Source: RUG626 sp964553775 (GTDB lineage Bacteria; Bacillota; Clostridia; Oscillospirales; Oscillospiraceae). From it: a stretch of DNA of 40,339 bases. Of this stretch, positions 1 through 8,649 are shown one piece after another; positions within the stretch are counted from its first letter, which is position 1, and every line of letters starts with the position of its first letter. The notes under the pieces are model-generated. The model was not told the DNA's origin. It saw only the letters and a program-made list of their open reading frames with translations, and searched no databases. The stretch is taken from positions 1 through 40,339 of the forward strand of contig CAZKLU010000006.1 of NCBI GenBank assembly GCA_964553775.1. Direction: 5' to 3'. A program made the position numbers and the translations under genes.

Positions 1-241
1 TGATAAGAAATTTCCTTGACTCGTTACGCAGCTTTTATATTCACATTATTTGTTTGTTTAGTTTAGCATTCTTTTGTTTTCTACTTTTGAACGATGCTAT
101 TTTGGTTGATTGATATAACTAATTTGAAGATAGTGATGAGAATGGAGAAACTGAAATAACGTTCGGTCATACATTTACAAACACGATGTGTGATTTAACT
201 TCTAAGGCGGATCATTGATCGCCGCGCAAGATCAAAAATTC
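1..241. other. Left-end gene-poor stretch
   Basis: No complete gene is visible. From about 130 to 219 on the plus strand there is an open run of about 30 codons between two stops (it ends TSKADH and then TGA), lying just before the hairpin at 242-285. It could be the 3' tail of a decayed gene, but it has no start codon and no family that I recognise. Confidence 0.3.
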
Positions 242-285
242 ACTCCTCACTGCATAGATCTGCTATGTGGAGTTTCTTTTTTCTA
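242..285. terminator. Hairpin terminator, probably bidirectional
   Basis: ACTCC (242-246) pairs with GGAGT (269-273), and CATAG (253-257) pairs with CTATG (263-267), leaving an asymmetric internal loop. A T-rich tail follows on the plus strand (TTTCTTTTTTCT), and GAATTTTTG follows on the minus strand. It would stop minus-strand transcription leaving the DUF218 gene, and anything entering from the left edge. Confidence 0.5.
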
Positions 286-314
286 ATCTAAACAGCAAAC
301 CGCGAATTGTTTTG

Positions 315-917
315 TCATAACAAATACTTTTTAATATCCCAAACAAACTGATTGCCACATCGAGAAAGTTCGCCAAGTACACGGTCAATACCTTCTTCAC
401 TTTTATACCAATTATCTTTTGTAATGTTAAAACAATGAATCGGACAGACTTTTATTTCAACATCAGGAAACGCCATTTGATAAAGCATAAAACAGCGGCG
501 AGCGTGAAACGCTTTGCAAACAATCAACGCGGTCTTTATCTTAATTCCTTTTTCATCCACGACTTTTCGGGATAAAAAAGCGTTGTCACGAGTATGCCCT
601 GATTTGTTTTCTCCGATGATTGCATCAGCAGGCACATTGTTTTTAATAAGCACATCTGTAAAGAACTCGCAGTCGGATTGATAATCGCCATTGTATATGT
701 CTGCCTTTGAACGAACGCCCGGCCATTTATCACGTTTAACACTGACACCACCTGACGCAATGATCCATTTCGCATATCCCTTGCGGTACAACTCCGCCGC
801 ATATTCGGGCTGTTCAGGGTGTGAACCGCCGGGTAAAAATATAGCGTCAGACTTTTCAGGCTTATCAGAAATGAATATAAAGTTTGAAATATCTGCTATG
901 ATTTTCATTCGTTTCAT
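315..917 (-). CDS. YdcF-like DUF218 family protein
   Basis: This 200-aa protein matches the DUF218/YdcF-like pattern. It has a DAIFLPGG strand-loop at residues 24-31, a WIIASGG strand at 51-57, the ENKSGHTRDNA segment at 103-113 (family form E..S..T.eNa), and ALIVCKAFHARRC at 130-142. YdcF-type proteins have a Rossmann-like fold; several members (SanA, ElyC) are linked to envelope functions, but no reaction can be assigned here. Many relatives carry an N-terminal membrane helix. This one has none and is probably cytosolic. AAGGAG lies 8 bases before the ATG. It is on the same strand as the two-gene ATPase operon but about 690 bp downstream of it, so it is probably separate. Confidence 0.8.
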   Translation of the reverse strand: MKRMKIIADISNFIFISDKPEKSDAIFLPGGSHPEQPEYAAELYRKGYAKWIIASGGVSVKRDKWPGVRSKADIYNGDYQSDCEFFTDVLIKNNVPADAIIGENKSGHTRDNAFLSRKVVDEKGIKIKTALIVCKAFHARRCFMLYQMAFPDVEIKVCPIHCFNITKDNWYKSEEGIDRVLGELSRCGNQFVWDIKKYLL

Positions 918-1602
918 ATGTTTTTCTCCTTGAGTTTCAATTCATCTATCCCGTTCCCCTTTACTCCGTGAGCGGAAAAACGTACCGTGAAAACATACTT
1001 TTTAATTATTTCCCGGCTTTGAATTAAAGAACTTGTCCTCATATGTGATGAACTAACACGGCAATATTATTAAATATTTTCACATAGTTTCCTCGTAAAA
1101 TGTCGAAACTTAATCAATCGGCGGGATAAATTCAACCGGTCTGAGGTTTATTCAATAACCTAATGTCAAGGTATTTTTTTCACTCATGTAGCTTGTTTTT
1201 CTGAAATACCTGTCACTTTTGAAGCCTAAATCCGTGGAACCCATTTTCCGGGATATTTTCTCTCGCTTTCATAGTAAAAGATTCGCAGCTCAGAAGTCCC
1301 GAATTTCAAACAAATGTGCCTGTATTGAATCCCATTATTTGAAGCCGCACGAGTTTCACGGATTCAGGTTATATTCATAATCGCGGGAATAAAAAGAGCC
1401 TTTTAAATATCTAATCGTGTGCTGATTTCTGAGCAAAAAATTTGCTGAGTACAAGGCTAAAAGTGAAAGCATACTGATGGAAGTGTGCTTCTCCAATGCG
1501 GTAATCAGTAAATTTTGTCAAAAAGACGTACGCAAAGAGATACTAAACAGGCTCTAAACAGTTCCGCTTCATGTGAAAACAATTTCAAATTTGAATATCA
1601 AT
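918..1602. other. 685-bp non-coding stretch
   Basis: No ORF here has a ribosome binding site and a recognisable product. The stretch is AT-rich and contains the inverted-repeat element listed at 1226-1367. No clear terminator is visible downstream of the 381-aa gene. Confidence 0.5.
1226..1367. repeat. Inverted repeat pair enclosing ~110 bp
   Basis: CTAAATCCGTGGAAC at 1226-1240 is the inverted match (13 of 15) of GTTTCACGGATTCAG at 1353-1367. The arms enclose about 112 bp with no gene. The arrangement could be a short miniature mobile element or a long-range RNA stem. No second copy was seen in this window. Confidence 0.35.
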
Positions 1603-2748
1603 TTAACCGAGTAGTCTTTCAACCTCCTGCGGCAAGCAGCAGGTTGCGTGTGCAAGCTTGTTGCGGCACTCGTGCAGAAACTTTATTCTCTCTCGATCAT
1701 TATCATCAGGAATATACATCACATATAATCCATCCTCCCTGCGCTGCTTCATAAGCCAACGCAATGTTCCAAGCTCCGCGTCAATCGCGTCAGTAAGCAT
1801 TTCTCCATATTGCGTCTGTGTTGTGATGTCGAGTGCGAATTGTATTTGTTCTTTCCAACGTCTTATAAGTTGTACCCGCTCAAACTCAATGACCGGAAAC
1901 AGCACCTGTATCTGCGCCGCCCATAGTCGATGCTCCAACTCGTCTGTTTCCCCTTTGCGTACAAGCCTTAGTACATTATCCGAATTTTCATCCGCTCCAC
2001 GCCGCGAAAACTCCGGCATTTCCGCTATTCTTTTTAAGCCATCAATCGGTGATTCCCGCCGGAAATCAACCGTATCAATCAGCATTTCAGATATTTCAGC
2101 GTCAACACCGCAAATTTCAGCCGACACCGTCGCTATGTAGTTCTTCCATACATCAGTGACCTTGCCTGATGTGCGCGAGTTCAGAATGAAGCTGTTGAAA
2201 AGCCGTACATCGTAGCCGCTAACACATTCCAAAAAATCTATACATTGCATTGCCGCGCCGATCGTTACGGAAATTTCCCCATGTACCTCTAAAACAAACA
2301 GCCCGTCCGCCGCCGTTCGGTGAGAAAAGTTCCTGCAAAAGCTGATCCACTGATTTGCTGTCTCACCCGCAAGTCCTTTTACCCATATAATGCGATTTTT
2401 CAGCACTTTCTTAGCAGATATGTACTCCTGAACTGTCGTCTTTGACCTCTGACGGTAGCCTGTGCTGACCTGCGGGGACGCGAATCTGTTGAGTATAAGC
2501 TTCCCCGGCGGCAGCCCTTCACGATTGTCATCTATTACATCCACCTGCTCTATTACAATGTCCCTGTACTCCGTTCTGTCATGAAACGCTGTGTGTACCG
2601 CCCTTCTCATCGAGTGCCGCCACGGCAGATCGGACGGCACCTTCAGAACAACCATCTTGTTTTCCAAAAGCGCGTTTGATACTCTCGATATAACAAAGCG
2701 GGGACCAGTGATATTGTTCCACCAAAATTCTTCCCACGATGTGTTCAT
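1603..2748 (-). CDS. Unknown partner protein of the large ATPase; HEPN-like C-terminal motif
   Basis: This is a 381-aa protein that I do not recognise as a named family. The N-terminal ~170 residues read like an alpha/beta NTPase fold whose P-loop is lost: the hydrophobic strand MVVLKVPSDLPWRHS (about 32-46) sits where a Walker A would be, and the strand DGLFVLEVHGE has the look of a Walker B. The C-terminal half is helical and ends with CRNKLAHATCC, where R362 and H367 form the R-x4-H spacing typical of HEPN RNases. That motif also occurs in non-nuclease proteins, so a nuclease role is inference. The ATG overlaps the stop of the 1773-aa gene (ATGA, 2745-2748), which implies translational coupling and a joint function. 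Confidence 0.7.
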   Translation of the reverse strand: MNTSWEEFWWNNITGPRFVISRVSNALLENKMVVLKVPSDLPWRHSMRRAVHTAFHDRTEYRDIVIEQVDVIDDNREGLPPGKLILNRFASPQVSTGYRQRSKTTVQEYISAKKVLKNRIIWVKGLAGETANQWISFCRNFSHRTAADGLFVLEVHGEISVTIGAAMQCIDFLECVSGYDVRLFNSFILNSRTSGKVTDVWKNYIATVSAEICGVDAEISEMLIDTVDFRRESPIDGLKRIAEMPEFSRRGADENSDNVLRLVRKGETDELEHRLWAAQIQVLFPVIEFERVQLIRRWKEQIQFALDITTQTQYGEMLTDAIDAELGTLRWLMKQRREDGLYVMYIPDDNDRERIKFLHECRNKLAHATCCLPQEVERLLG

Positions 2749-5700
2749 GCGCTCTGCACCACCTCATTGTTTTCATTTTTTATGTCCGCTTCAATCGCTT
2801 GCAGTGATTCACCAATTATGTCAATGAAGGAGCTTCTCCTGAGCCGGTACTGCCCGCTCTTCGCCTGACTGAGTATGCCCATCTCAACCATCTCATCGAG
2901 TAGATTTACAAAATCATCAATAGATTCATTTTCCAGACAATGGATGTCGTATAACTGTGCCATGTCGCGTATCTCCTCAACCGAATAGCCAAGCCAGCCT
3001 CCCATGCGTCCATCCTCTTCAGAATAGTGGTACAGCGCGGCAATACATCTCGCAATCATAAAGTATCTTGCGTCCAGTTCAAGCGTCCAGCGGAATTTGT
3101 CCTTGATACTCTTATTTAAATCAGCTGAGTTCATCACCGCACCAAGCTGTTCATCCCTCAACGTGAACGGCGGGTTGCCCTGCGCGGCGCGGTAATATTT
3201 GGCATACTGTCCTGTGAGCGTCTCGACAAGCATATATCCGAAGAACTGCAATATACCCGGATAGTAATTTGTATTTGTGAGAATTGTCTCAAGGTGCTGG
3301 CGACCGTCCATCTGGAAGCCGAGATACCCAAGAGGTCTTGAAAGCAGCTTCATGGCATCGGCGGGCGAGAGCGGTTTGACGCAAAGCGGTGTGCCAAGCT
3401 GTCCGAAAATACCGTTTTCCTTTGTCGCGTTTTCAGCGCGGCATACATTGTGAAGTCCCGTCAATACAAATTTGAAACGGTTCTGAGTCTCACGCTTCAA
3501 ATCAACCAGCGGTCTTATCTGCGCGTATGAATCATCGGCAATCGCTCCAAGGAAATCATCAACCTCATCTATCAAAAGATGCATTGCGGCTATTTTGCCG
3601 TTTCTGAAGAGCTTGTCAAGCTGTTCACACATATCCTTCAGCGTTTCGCACTCAGTAAGCGCGATTTTGCCATTGGTCTTGCGATCGATGTCCTTGATAA
3701 GTGTACCGACAACCTCTGATTCGCTCTTAATCTTCATTATGGATGAGTATACAGCGTATTCCCTGTTCTCAGGCTTTGAGCAGCGGCTCTCGGCTCGTTC
3801 AAGAAGCGCGGTCTTGCCAAGCTGTCTGCCGCCGTATACCACACACGCTCCATTAGGATCTATTATCGTCGCAAGCTCCCGCGAACGTCCACAGAACATC
3901 TCATCAGGTGTTGATCCGCTATCGCGTACAAACGGCTGATACGTCGTATACGGGAGAGTACATTTCAGCAGCGCAGGAAGCCGCTCCGTCTCCTGGTGCA
4001 TTGCGAGGTACAAAAACAGAACCTGATCGACCAGCAGAAATGGATTGCTGCCGGAGGTCTGCGTGTGGAATATCTCTCCAACCTGCCGTCTACCTGCCGC
4101 GTCAAACGCCTGATCTATCATAAGCACGATCGATATTCCACGAAGATTGAGTGACGTCACTCTGTCCACAAGCTGTCTCTCGTCAAAATTCCCGTGGAGA
4201 AGAATTACATTCAGCGTTGGCTTCATCTGAGTTCCAAACGCCGCTATTGGGTGACGATAATCAGCCATACCTTTTGCTGTCGGGCGTGTTGAAAGCTGGA
4301 ACATTTCCTCACGCCGTCCCGCTACCTTGGTTGCTTTTATAACATCAAAACCGAGACTTCTGAACAGATTTTCAATTTGCTGAGGCGTGGCGGAACCCAT
4401 ACCTGACGGCCAGTTGTTTATCATATTACGGCTGTCATCGCGAAGGCGCGCAGTCCAATCACGCGGGAGCCGTCTTTCTACATATTCCCAAGCATAGCTC
4501 CTGAGAGTGCGTCCACGTCCCTGACGGCACTTCTGCAGCAAGCTATCAAAGTTCTTAGCGGAGAGGAAATCCGCAAAGTAGTCATTGTCATGCAGAACGA
4601 GGTCGGCATAGTCATCGGGTGCTGTCTCGCCTGCGTCATAGCGTGTTATATATTCCTCGGCAACCGCGAAGTTTCGTTCTTTTTCAAGCATACGGTCAGC
4701 TTCAAGAAGAATCGCGGACTTGCTTTCCTGTTCCAGACGTGCGTCAAGAGAAGCCCGCAGAGCAGATTTGTGCCGCTCGGTAAATTCTGAAATCTGCTGT
4801 TCCAATGCGTCCAAAAAGCGTCTCCAGCAAGCAAAGTCACCAATTTCGTAAAATTTTGGCTTGAACTGTGCCATAATGTCGGAAATAGTTTCTTTTTCTG
4901 TCTCGTTGACATGGTTATATGTATATGCCAGTTCCAAGGTTTCACGAAACCGAGTGGTTCTCTCCTCAGCGGCATCTTCAGCCTCTTTCATCTGCGCTTG
5001 TGATACAATATAGTCCTCATCAGAGCTGTCAAGGAGTTTTCCAAGCATCTCAAGCTGGTGCAGATTGTCCTTCAGACCATTTTCATCGTCCATAGCGTCA
5101 AGGTTATCACCAAGAATTTCAGCTTTCACCTCATCAACCGTCTTCTTTCTCGCGGTGATATGTCTTAAAGCGTTACGCCACGGCTCATAGAATCTTACAC
5201 CAGTCAGTGCCTTGTCAATCAGCGGAGTGCCGGTATCGTCAACGCTGATTACTCCGGTCAGTATAAGGTCTGAGTACAGATCCATCTCGGAAAATGTTCC
5301 GTCAAGATACCCGCGCATAAACGTAAGCGTCCAATCAAGAACATTCGCGCCCCTGTTTTCTTTCCACACGGAATCCCCCTGAATATCCCCGATTATTCTT
5401 ATAATTTCGGCTTTTAAAGAGTGCAGACAGTCTATATCCTCGCGCTTGCCTTTAAGACTTGTTATATGGTCTGCCCACGATATCATCAGATCTATTCTTA
5501 TGCGGAACTGCCGTAATGCCTGAGCGCGTGCGTCAAATTGCAGCTTGTATCTGTTCTTCGGATTGGCTTTGTCCCACTCTTCGTTGAGACGCTCTTCAAG
5601 TCTGCTTTGATCTATTTTGAAAGAACCCTGATAGTCGATGCAGTATTCGGAAAGAACAAGCTTGACTATATCTATTGAGGAATCGTCAGTTCTGTTTTCT

Positions 5701-8066
5701 GCTATAATCTCCATACACTCTGATAATTCACTTCCGCTGCCGAAGCATGAGCTATATAAAGTCGGCAGAGTTTTCATGCGCGTTTTGGGTGCTGTGACAA
5801 CGAGGCAGCGTCTTGCGTCGGAACGAATCCGACTTATGTACTTTTCGCTCTCCGCCTCGTTTCCGAGGAGTGCGATAACAGCCGGAGTGAAGCCGCCCGG
5901 TGACGCTTTTCTCACCGACATGAGCTTATTGAAAAGCGGCTTAAAGGTTGGAAAGTTCTCAAAGTACAATTCGTAATCGTTGAATAGAGCTTCGGTATGT
6001 GTTTTGAGTCCGTAATAGAGCGGCTCATCGGGTGTAAGCATCGCAAAAAGATACGATGACAGCATGAGAGCCTCTGTGTCCTCTGTAATAACAGACGGGT
6101 CATTTTCGCTCTCAAAGGCGGCTGTTAGGTTGCTGTCTGTATATGGATTTTCGTTCAGCATAAGGTGTGTGGCAAGGGAAAGCTGATTTGAAAGCAGCGC
6201 GGTCTTCGGACGGTCATGTTCCAAAGCCGCACTATACGCAAGTAATACAGCTCCCGCTACAACCGACTTCAGTTCTTTGCTCGTCTTAACAGATTTATTC
6301 AGAATTTTCAAAACAGCGTCAATGAACTCATTGTCGGAAGGCACATCGCTCTTTGACAGAAGCGCAAATAACTCATCGCAGGCGGCTATACCTGTTTCTT
6401 CCGGCAAAACATCATTCTTTATTGTTTCTTCCTCAACAATTTTTTCCTCGGCTGTTTTTTCTTCGGTTATTAACAATTCAGTTTCAGCTATTTCTTTATC
6501 AGCTACTTCTCTGTCAATTATTTTATCAAATTCTATTTTAATCTGACCGTCGGCATCCGATATAGTATTACCGTTGTCATCTTCATCTTCATTTTCACTC
6601 TCTTCGTCTTCGTCCTCGAACAAATTGCGAACTTTGCCGTTCTCAAAGACAAATACTCTCTTATACATATCCGGCTCGATTGATGAACAGTCCACGCCGC
6701 AAAAAAGAACATTGTCATTTGAACCAAGTGTATTCGCAGATTCCAGTGTGGGCGCAAGCTTGCATAGATAGAGGGTGTTCTTATGAAACAGCCCAACCTG
6801 ATACATAGTGCCGTTCCAACGGATCGTAATTCTTATTGCCCTATTATGTTCTTTGGACAAGGTATCTTTCATCGCGTTTACATATTCCAACAGACACGAA
6901 TTGTGGCAGAGCATATTAGAAAGAACTGACTGGGGTATTCCGCCATCGTAGCAGAAATTAAATTCGCCAAAAGAGATCTGCCAGAATCGGTTCATTGATA
7001 TAATTGTCTCTTTTTTCAGGCAGGTTGCACTGTACGAGGAAAGAAAGTATACTGTTTCTCCCTCATATTCACAGCATGAAATATACCCTTTGTTTGAGAG
7101 AACATCCAAAGTCTTTTCAATATCATCCTTATCCTGCTGGGTCTTTTCACAGCAATTCATGTATATGCTGAAAAGATACATCTGTTCTTTTGTTAAAACG
7201 CCAAGGTTTGTAAGCATCGGGAAAATTGTCCGAACAGGTCTATGTACTTTCGCGAGTCTGGGAATCTCTTTCTTAAACGATGCCGCGCTTGGATTGCCGC
7301 TTTTGGGTTTATTTGACAGTGGCAGAATAACATCATCGGAGCTTGGCGGTTGAGACACGGAACCATTTGTTTTAACTTCCGGAACGGGATTTTTATCACG
7401 TTTTGAGCCGCTTTTCGTTCTTTTTTTCGCGTCCGATGCCGCAGGAGCGCGGGAATTGTCAGTTTCGGACTGCTTTGAGGACGAATCAATATAATACTGG
7501 TGTCCGACAAGTCCCCATTGCACTCGTTGAGGATAATATTGACTCACCATACTCAGTATATCAATGCCCTCTATGGAATGGCTTATATTTTCATATTCGA
7601 GAGCCGTCAGAAAAGCTTTTGCCGCGTCTATATCAGGCTGAAGCTCATCTACAGTATCTATGCTTATCTTTTCCAGAAGTTCCGCCGCCTCTTTCTGAAA
7701 AGGCTTCAGCTCGTCACTGTACACTGATATTGCTGATTTGACATTGATGAATTTGTTTAGAATAATTTTTGCCTCATCGACACGCAGCATAATAAGTCTT
7801 GTTTTGCTGTTCGTAACGGCGTTCACAATCTGAGAAATGCCGCTGCCTTCTTCAGGCAACTCATCATCTCCGACAATGGATTTAGCCACCTGATACAGTG
7901 AATCGTACTCACTTCGCAATTCAGCCGCGCCCGAAATAAAACCGGAAACGGCATCCTCCGGAAGAGCCTTGCCGTCAGAGAGAGCCGCAATAAAAGATGT
8001 CAGACACTCTCTCAGCGAATCTGCTGTTTGGTTAAACGAGTCAACGAGTTCGGTTAAATCGGTCAT
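2745..8066 (-). CDS. Giant multidomain ATPase (STAND/AAA-like), 1773 aa
   Basis: First gene of a two-gene operon. Residues 1-200 are helical and coiled-coil-like. A basic low-complexity linker follows near 205-255, then a winged-helix-like part at about 285-345, and an acidic linker with many Glu/Asp near 480-550. A long helical region runs from about 550 to 1225. An alpha/beta segment starts with IENLFRSLGFDV (about 1230), resembling either restriction-endonuclease-like or Rossmann folds. The P-loop ATPase has Walker A GGRQLGKT (K1418) and Walker B LLIDEVDDF (D1500, E1501). A winged-helix-like C-terminus (about 1700-1760) follows. Size and architecture recall STAND-type sensors used in phage defence and signalling, but no named system was recognised. 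The start is the ATG at 8066, with an AAGGAG-like site upstream. The product is presumably cytosolic; no signal peptide or membrane segment was seen. Confidence 0.8.
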   Translation of the reverse strand: MTDLTELVDSFNQTADSLRECLTSFIAALSDGKALPEDAVSGFISGAAELRSEYDSLYQVAKSIVGDDELPEEGSGISQIVNAVTNSKTRLIMLRVDEAKIILNKFINVKSAISVYSDELKPFQKEAAELLEKISIDTVDELQPDIDAAKAFLTALEYENISHSIEGIDILSMVSQYYPQRVQWGLVGHQYYIDSSSKQSETDNSRAPAASDAKKRTKSGSKRDKNPVPEVKTNGSVSQPPSSDDVILPLSNKPKSGNPSAASFKKEIPRLAKVHRPVRTIFPMLTNLGVLTKEQMYLFSIYMNCCEKTQQDKDDIEKTLDVLSNKGYISCCEYEGETVYFLSSYSATCLKKETIISMNRFWQISFGEFNFCYDGGIPQSVLSNMLCHNSCLLEYVNAMKDTLSKEHNRAIRITIRWNGTMYQVGLFHKNTLYLCKLAPTLESANTLGSNDNVLFCGVDCSSIEPDMYKRVFVFENGKVRNLFEDEDEESENEDEDDNGNTISDADGQIKIEFDKIIDREVADKEIAETELLITEEKTAEEKIVEEETIKNDVLPEETGIAACDELFALLSKSDVPSDNEFIDAVLKILNKSVKTSKELKSVVAGAVLLAYSAALEHDRPKTALLSNQLSLATHLMLNENPYTDSNLTAAFESENDPSVITEDTEALMLSSYLFAMLTPDEPLYYGLKTHTEALFNDYELYFENFPTFKPLFNKLMSVRKASPGGFTPAVIALLGNEAESEKYISRIRSDARRCLVVTAPKTRMKTLPTLYSSCFGSGSELSECMEIIAENRTDDSSIDIVKLVLSEYCIDYQGSFKIDQSRLEERLNEEWDKANPKNRYKLQFDARAQALRQFRIRIDLMISWADHITSLKGKREDIDCLHSLKAEIIRIIGDIQGDSVWKENRGANVLDWTLTFMRGYLDGTFSEMDLYSDLILTGVISVDDTGTPLIDKALTGVRFYEPWRNALRHITARKKTVDEVKAEILGDNLDAMDDENGLKDNLHQLEMLGKLLDSSDEDYIVSQAQMKEAEDAAEERTTRFRETLELAYTYNHVNETEKETISDIMAQFKPKFYEIGDFACWRRFLDALEQQISEFTERHKSALRASLDARLEQESKSAILLEADRMLEKERNFAVAEEYITRYDAGETAPDDYADLVLHDNDYFADFLSAKNFDSLLQKCRQGRGRTLRSYAWEYVERRLPRDWTARLRDDSRNMINNWPSGMGSATPQQIENLFRSLGFDVIKATKVAGRREEMFQLSTRPTAKGMADYRHPIAAFGTQMKPTLNVILLHGNFDERQLVDRVTSLNLRGISIVLMIDQAFDAAGRRQVGEIFHTQTSGSNPFLLVDQVLFLYLAMHQETERLPALLKCTLPYTTYQPFVRDSGSTPDEMFCGRSRELATIIDPNGACVVYGGRQLGKTALLERAESRCSKPENREYAVYSSIMKIKSESEVVGTLIKDIDRKTNGKIALTECETLKDMCEQLDKLFRNGKIAAMHLLIDEVDDFLGAIADDSYAQIRPLVDLKRETQNRFKFVLTGLHNVCRAENATKENGIFGQLGTPLCVKPLSPADAMKLLSRPLGYLGFQMDGRQHLETILTNTNYYPGILQFFGYMLVETLTGQYAKYYRAAQGNPPFTLRDEQLGAVMNSADLNKSIKDKFRWTLELDARYFMIARCIAALYHYSEEDGRMGGWLGYSVEEIRDMAQLYDIHCLENESIDDFVNLLDEMVEMGILSQAKSGQYRLRRSSFIDIIGESLQAIEADIKNENNEVVQSA

Positions 8067-8587
8067 ATATAATCATCTCCTTATTATGATTTTGCAAGCA
8101 TTATTTTGTTTCAGTATATTTTCAAATAAACGCACCGAAAAAGCAGAAGCAAAGCAATAAGTCTCCAACTTGATGGTAATGAAACGGAATCCTCACACGG
8201 ACAACCGCATTACAGTATAACACGAATATTGACAAGTTTCAATATTTATTTACGGGAATTTTCATTATTTTCACAAGAAGGAAATATCACTGCCCACTCA
8301 CACCTTTCACAGCCTACACCAAACCTGTTCCCTGCCCGATATGGTCTTGACGAGCCAATCTTATTGACTGGCAGGTGCTTTTTCAATCGGTGCAGAAAGA
8401 TAGCCGGTCGCAGAATCTTTTCGGAATTTTTGTGCGTATCTTGCTTGTGTCTTTGCGTGTTTCTTTGATAATATCTCCTGTATTCACGCAGAAAATTGCC
8501 CCGAAATACACAAAATACACGCACACCGGGATCTTTAACAGTCTCTTAGCTATATTGCATTCTAAAAAGATGATAAGCATTTTACAC
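8067..8587. other. Divergent intergenic region between the ATPase operon and spoIVA
   Basis: About 580 bp lie between the two divergent genes. The region holds the promoter of the large-ATPase operon (8214-8242), about 140 nt of its leader, and the candidate spoIVA promoter. Short ORFs at 8246-8600 lack ribosome binding sites and look spurious. Confidence 0.5.
8214..8242 (-). promoter_or_regulatory. Sigma-A promoter of the two-gene ATPase operon
   Basis: On the minus strand the -35 is TTGAAA (8242-8237), the spacer is 17 bp and the -10 is TATACT (8219-8214). Transcription would begin near 8207, leaving a leader of about 140 nt before the ATG at 8066. Confidence 0.65.
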
Positions 8588-8616
8588 TCATAAATCATGT
8601 GTCCGACTCATAGACT
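8588..8616 (+). promoter_or_regulatory. Candidate sigma-E promoter of spoIVA
   Basis: TCATAAAT (8588-8595) and CATAGACT (8609-8616), about 13 bp apart, loosely resemble the mother-cell sigma-E pattern (ATA-type -35 and CATACA-T -10). spoIVA is a sigma-E gene in Bacillus. The match is partial. Confidence 0.35.
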
Positions 8617-8649
8617 TTACCAGTATTATGCAATCAAGGAGGAAGCTGA

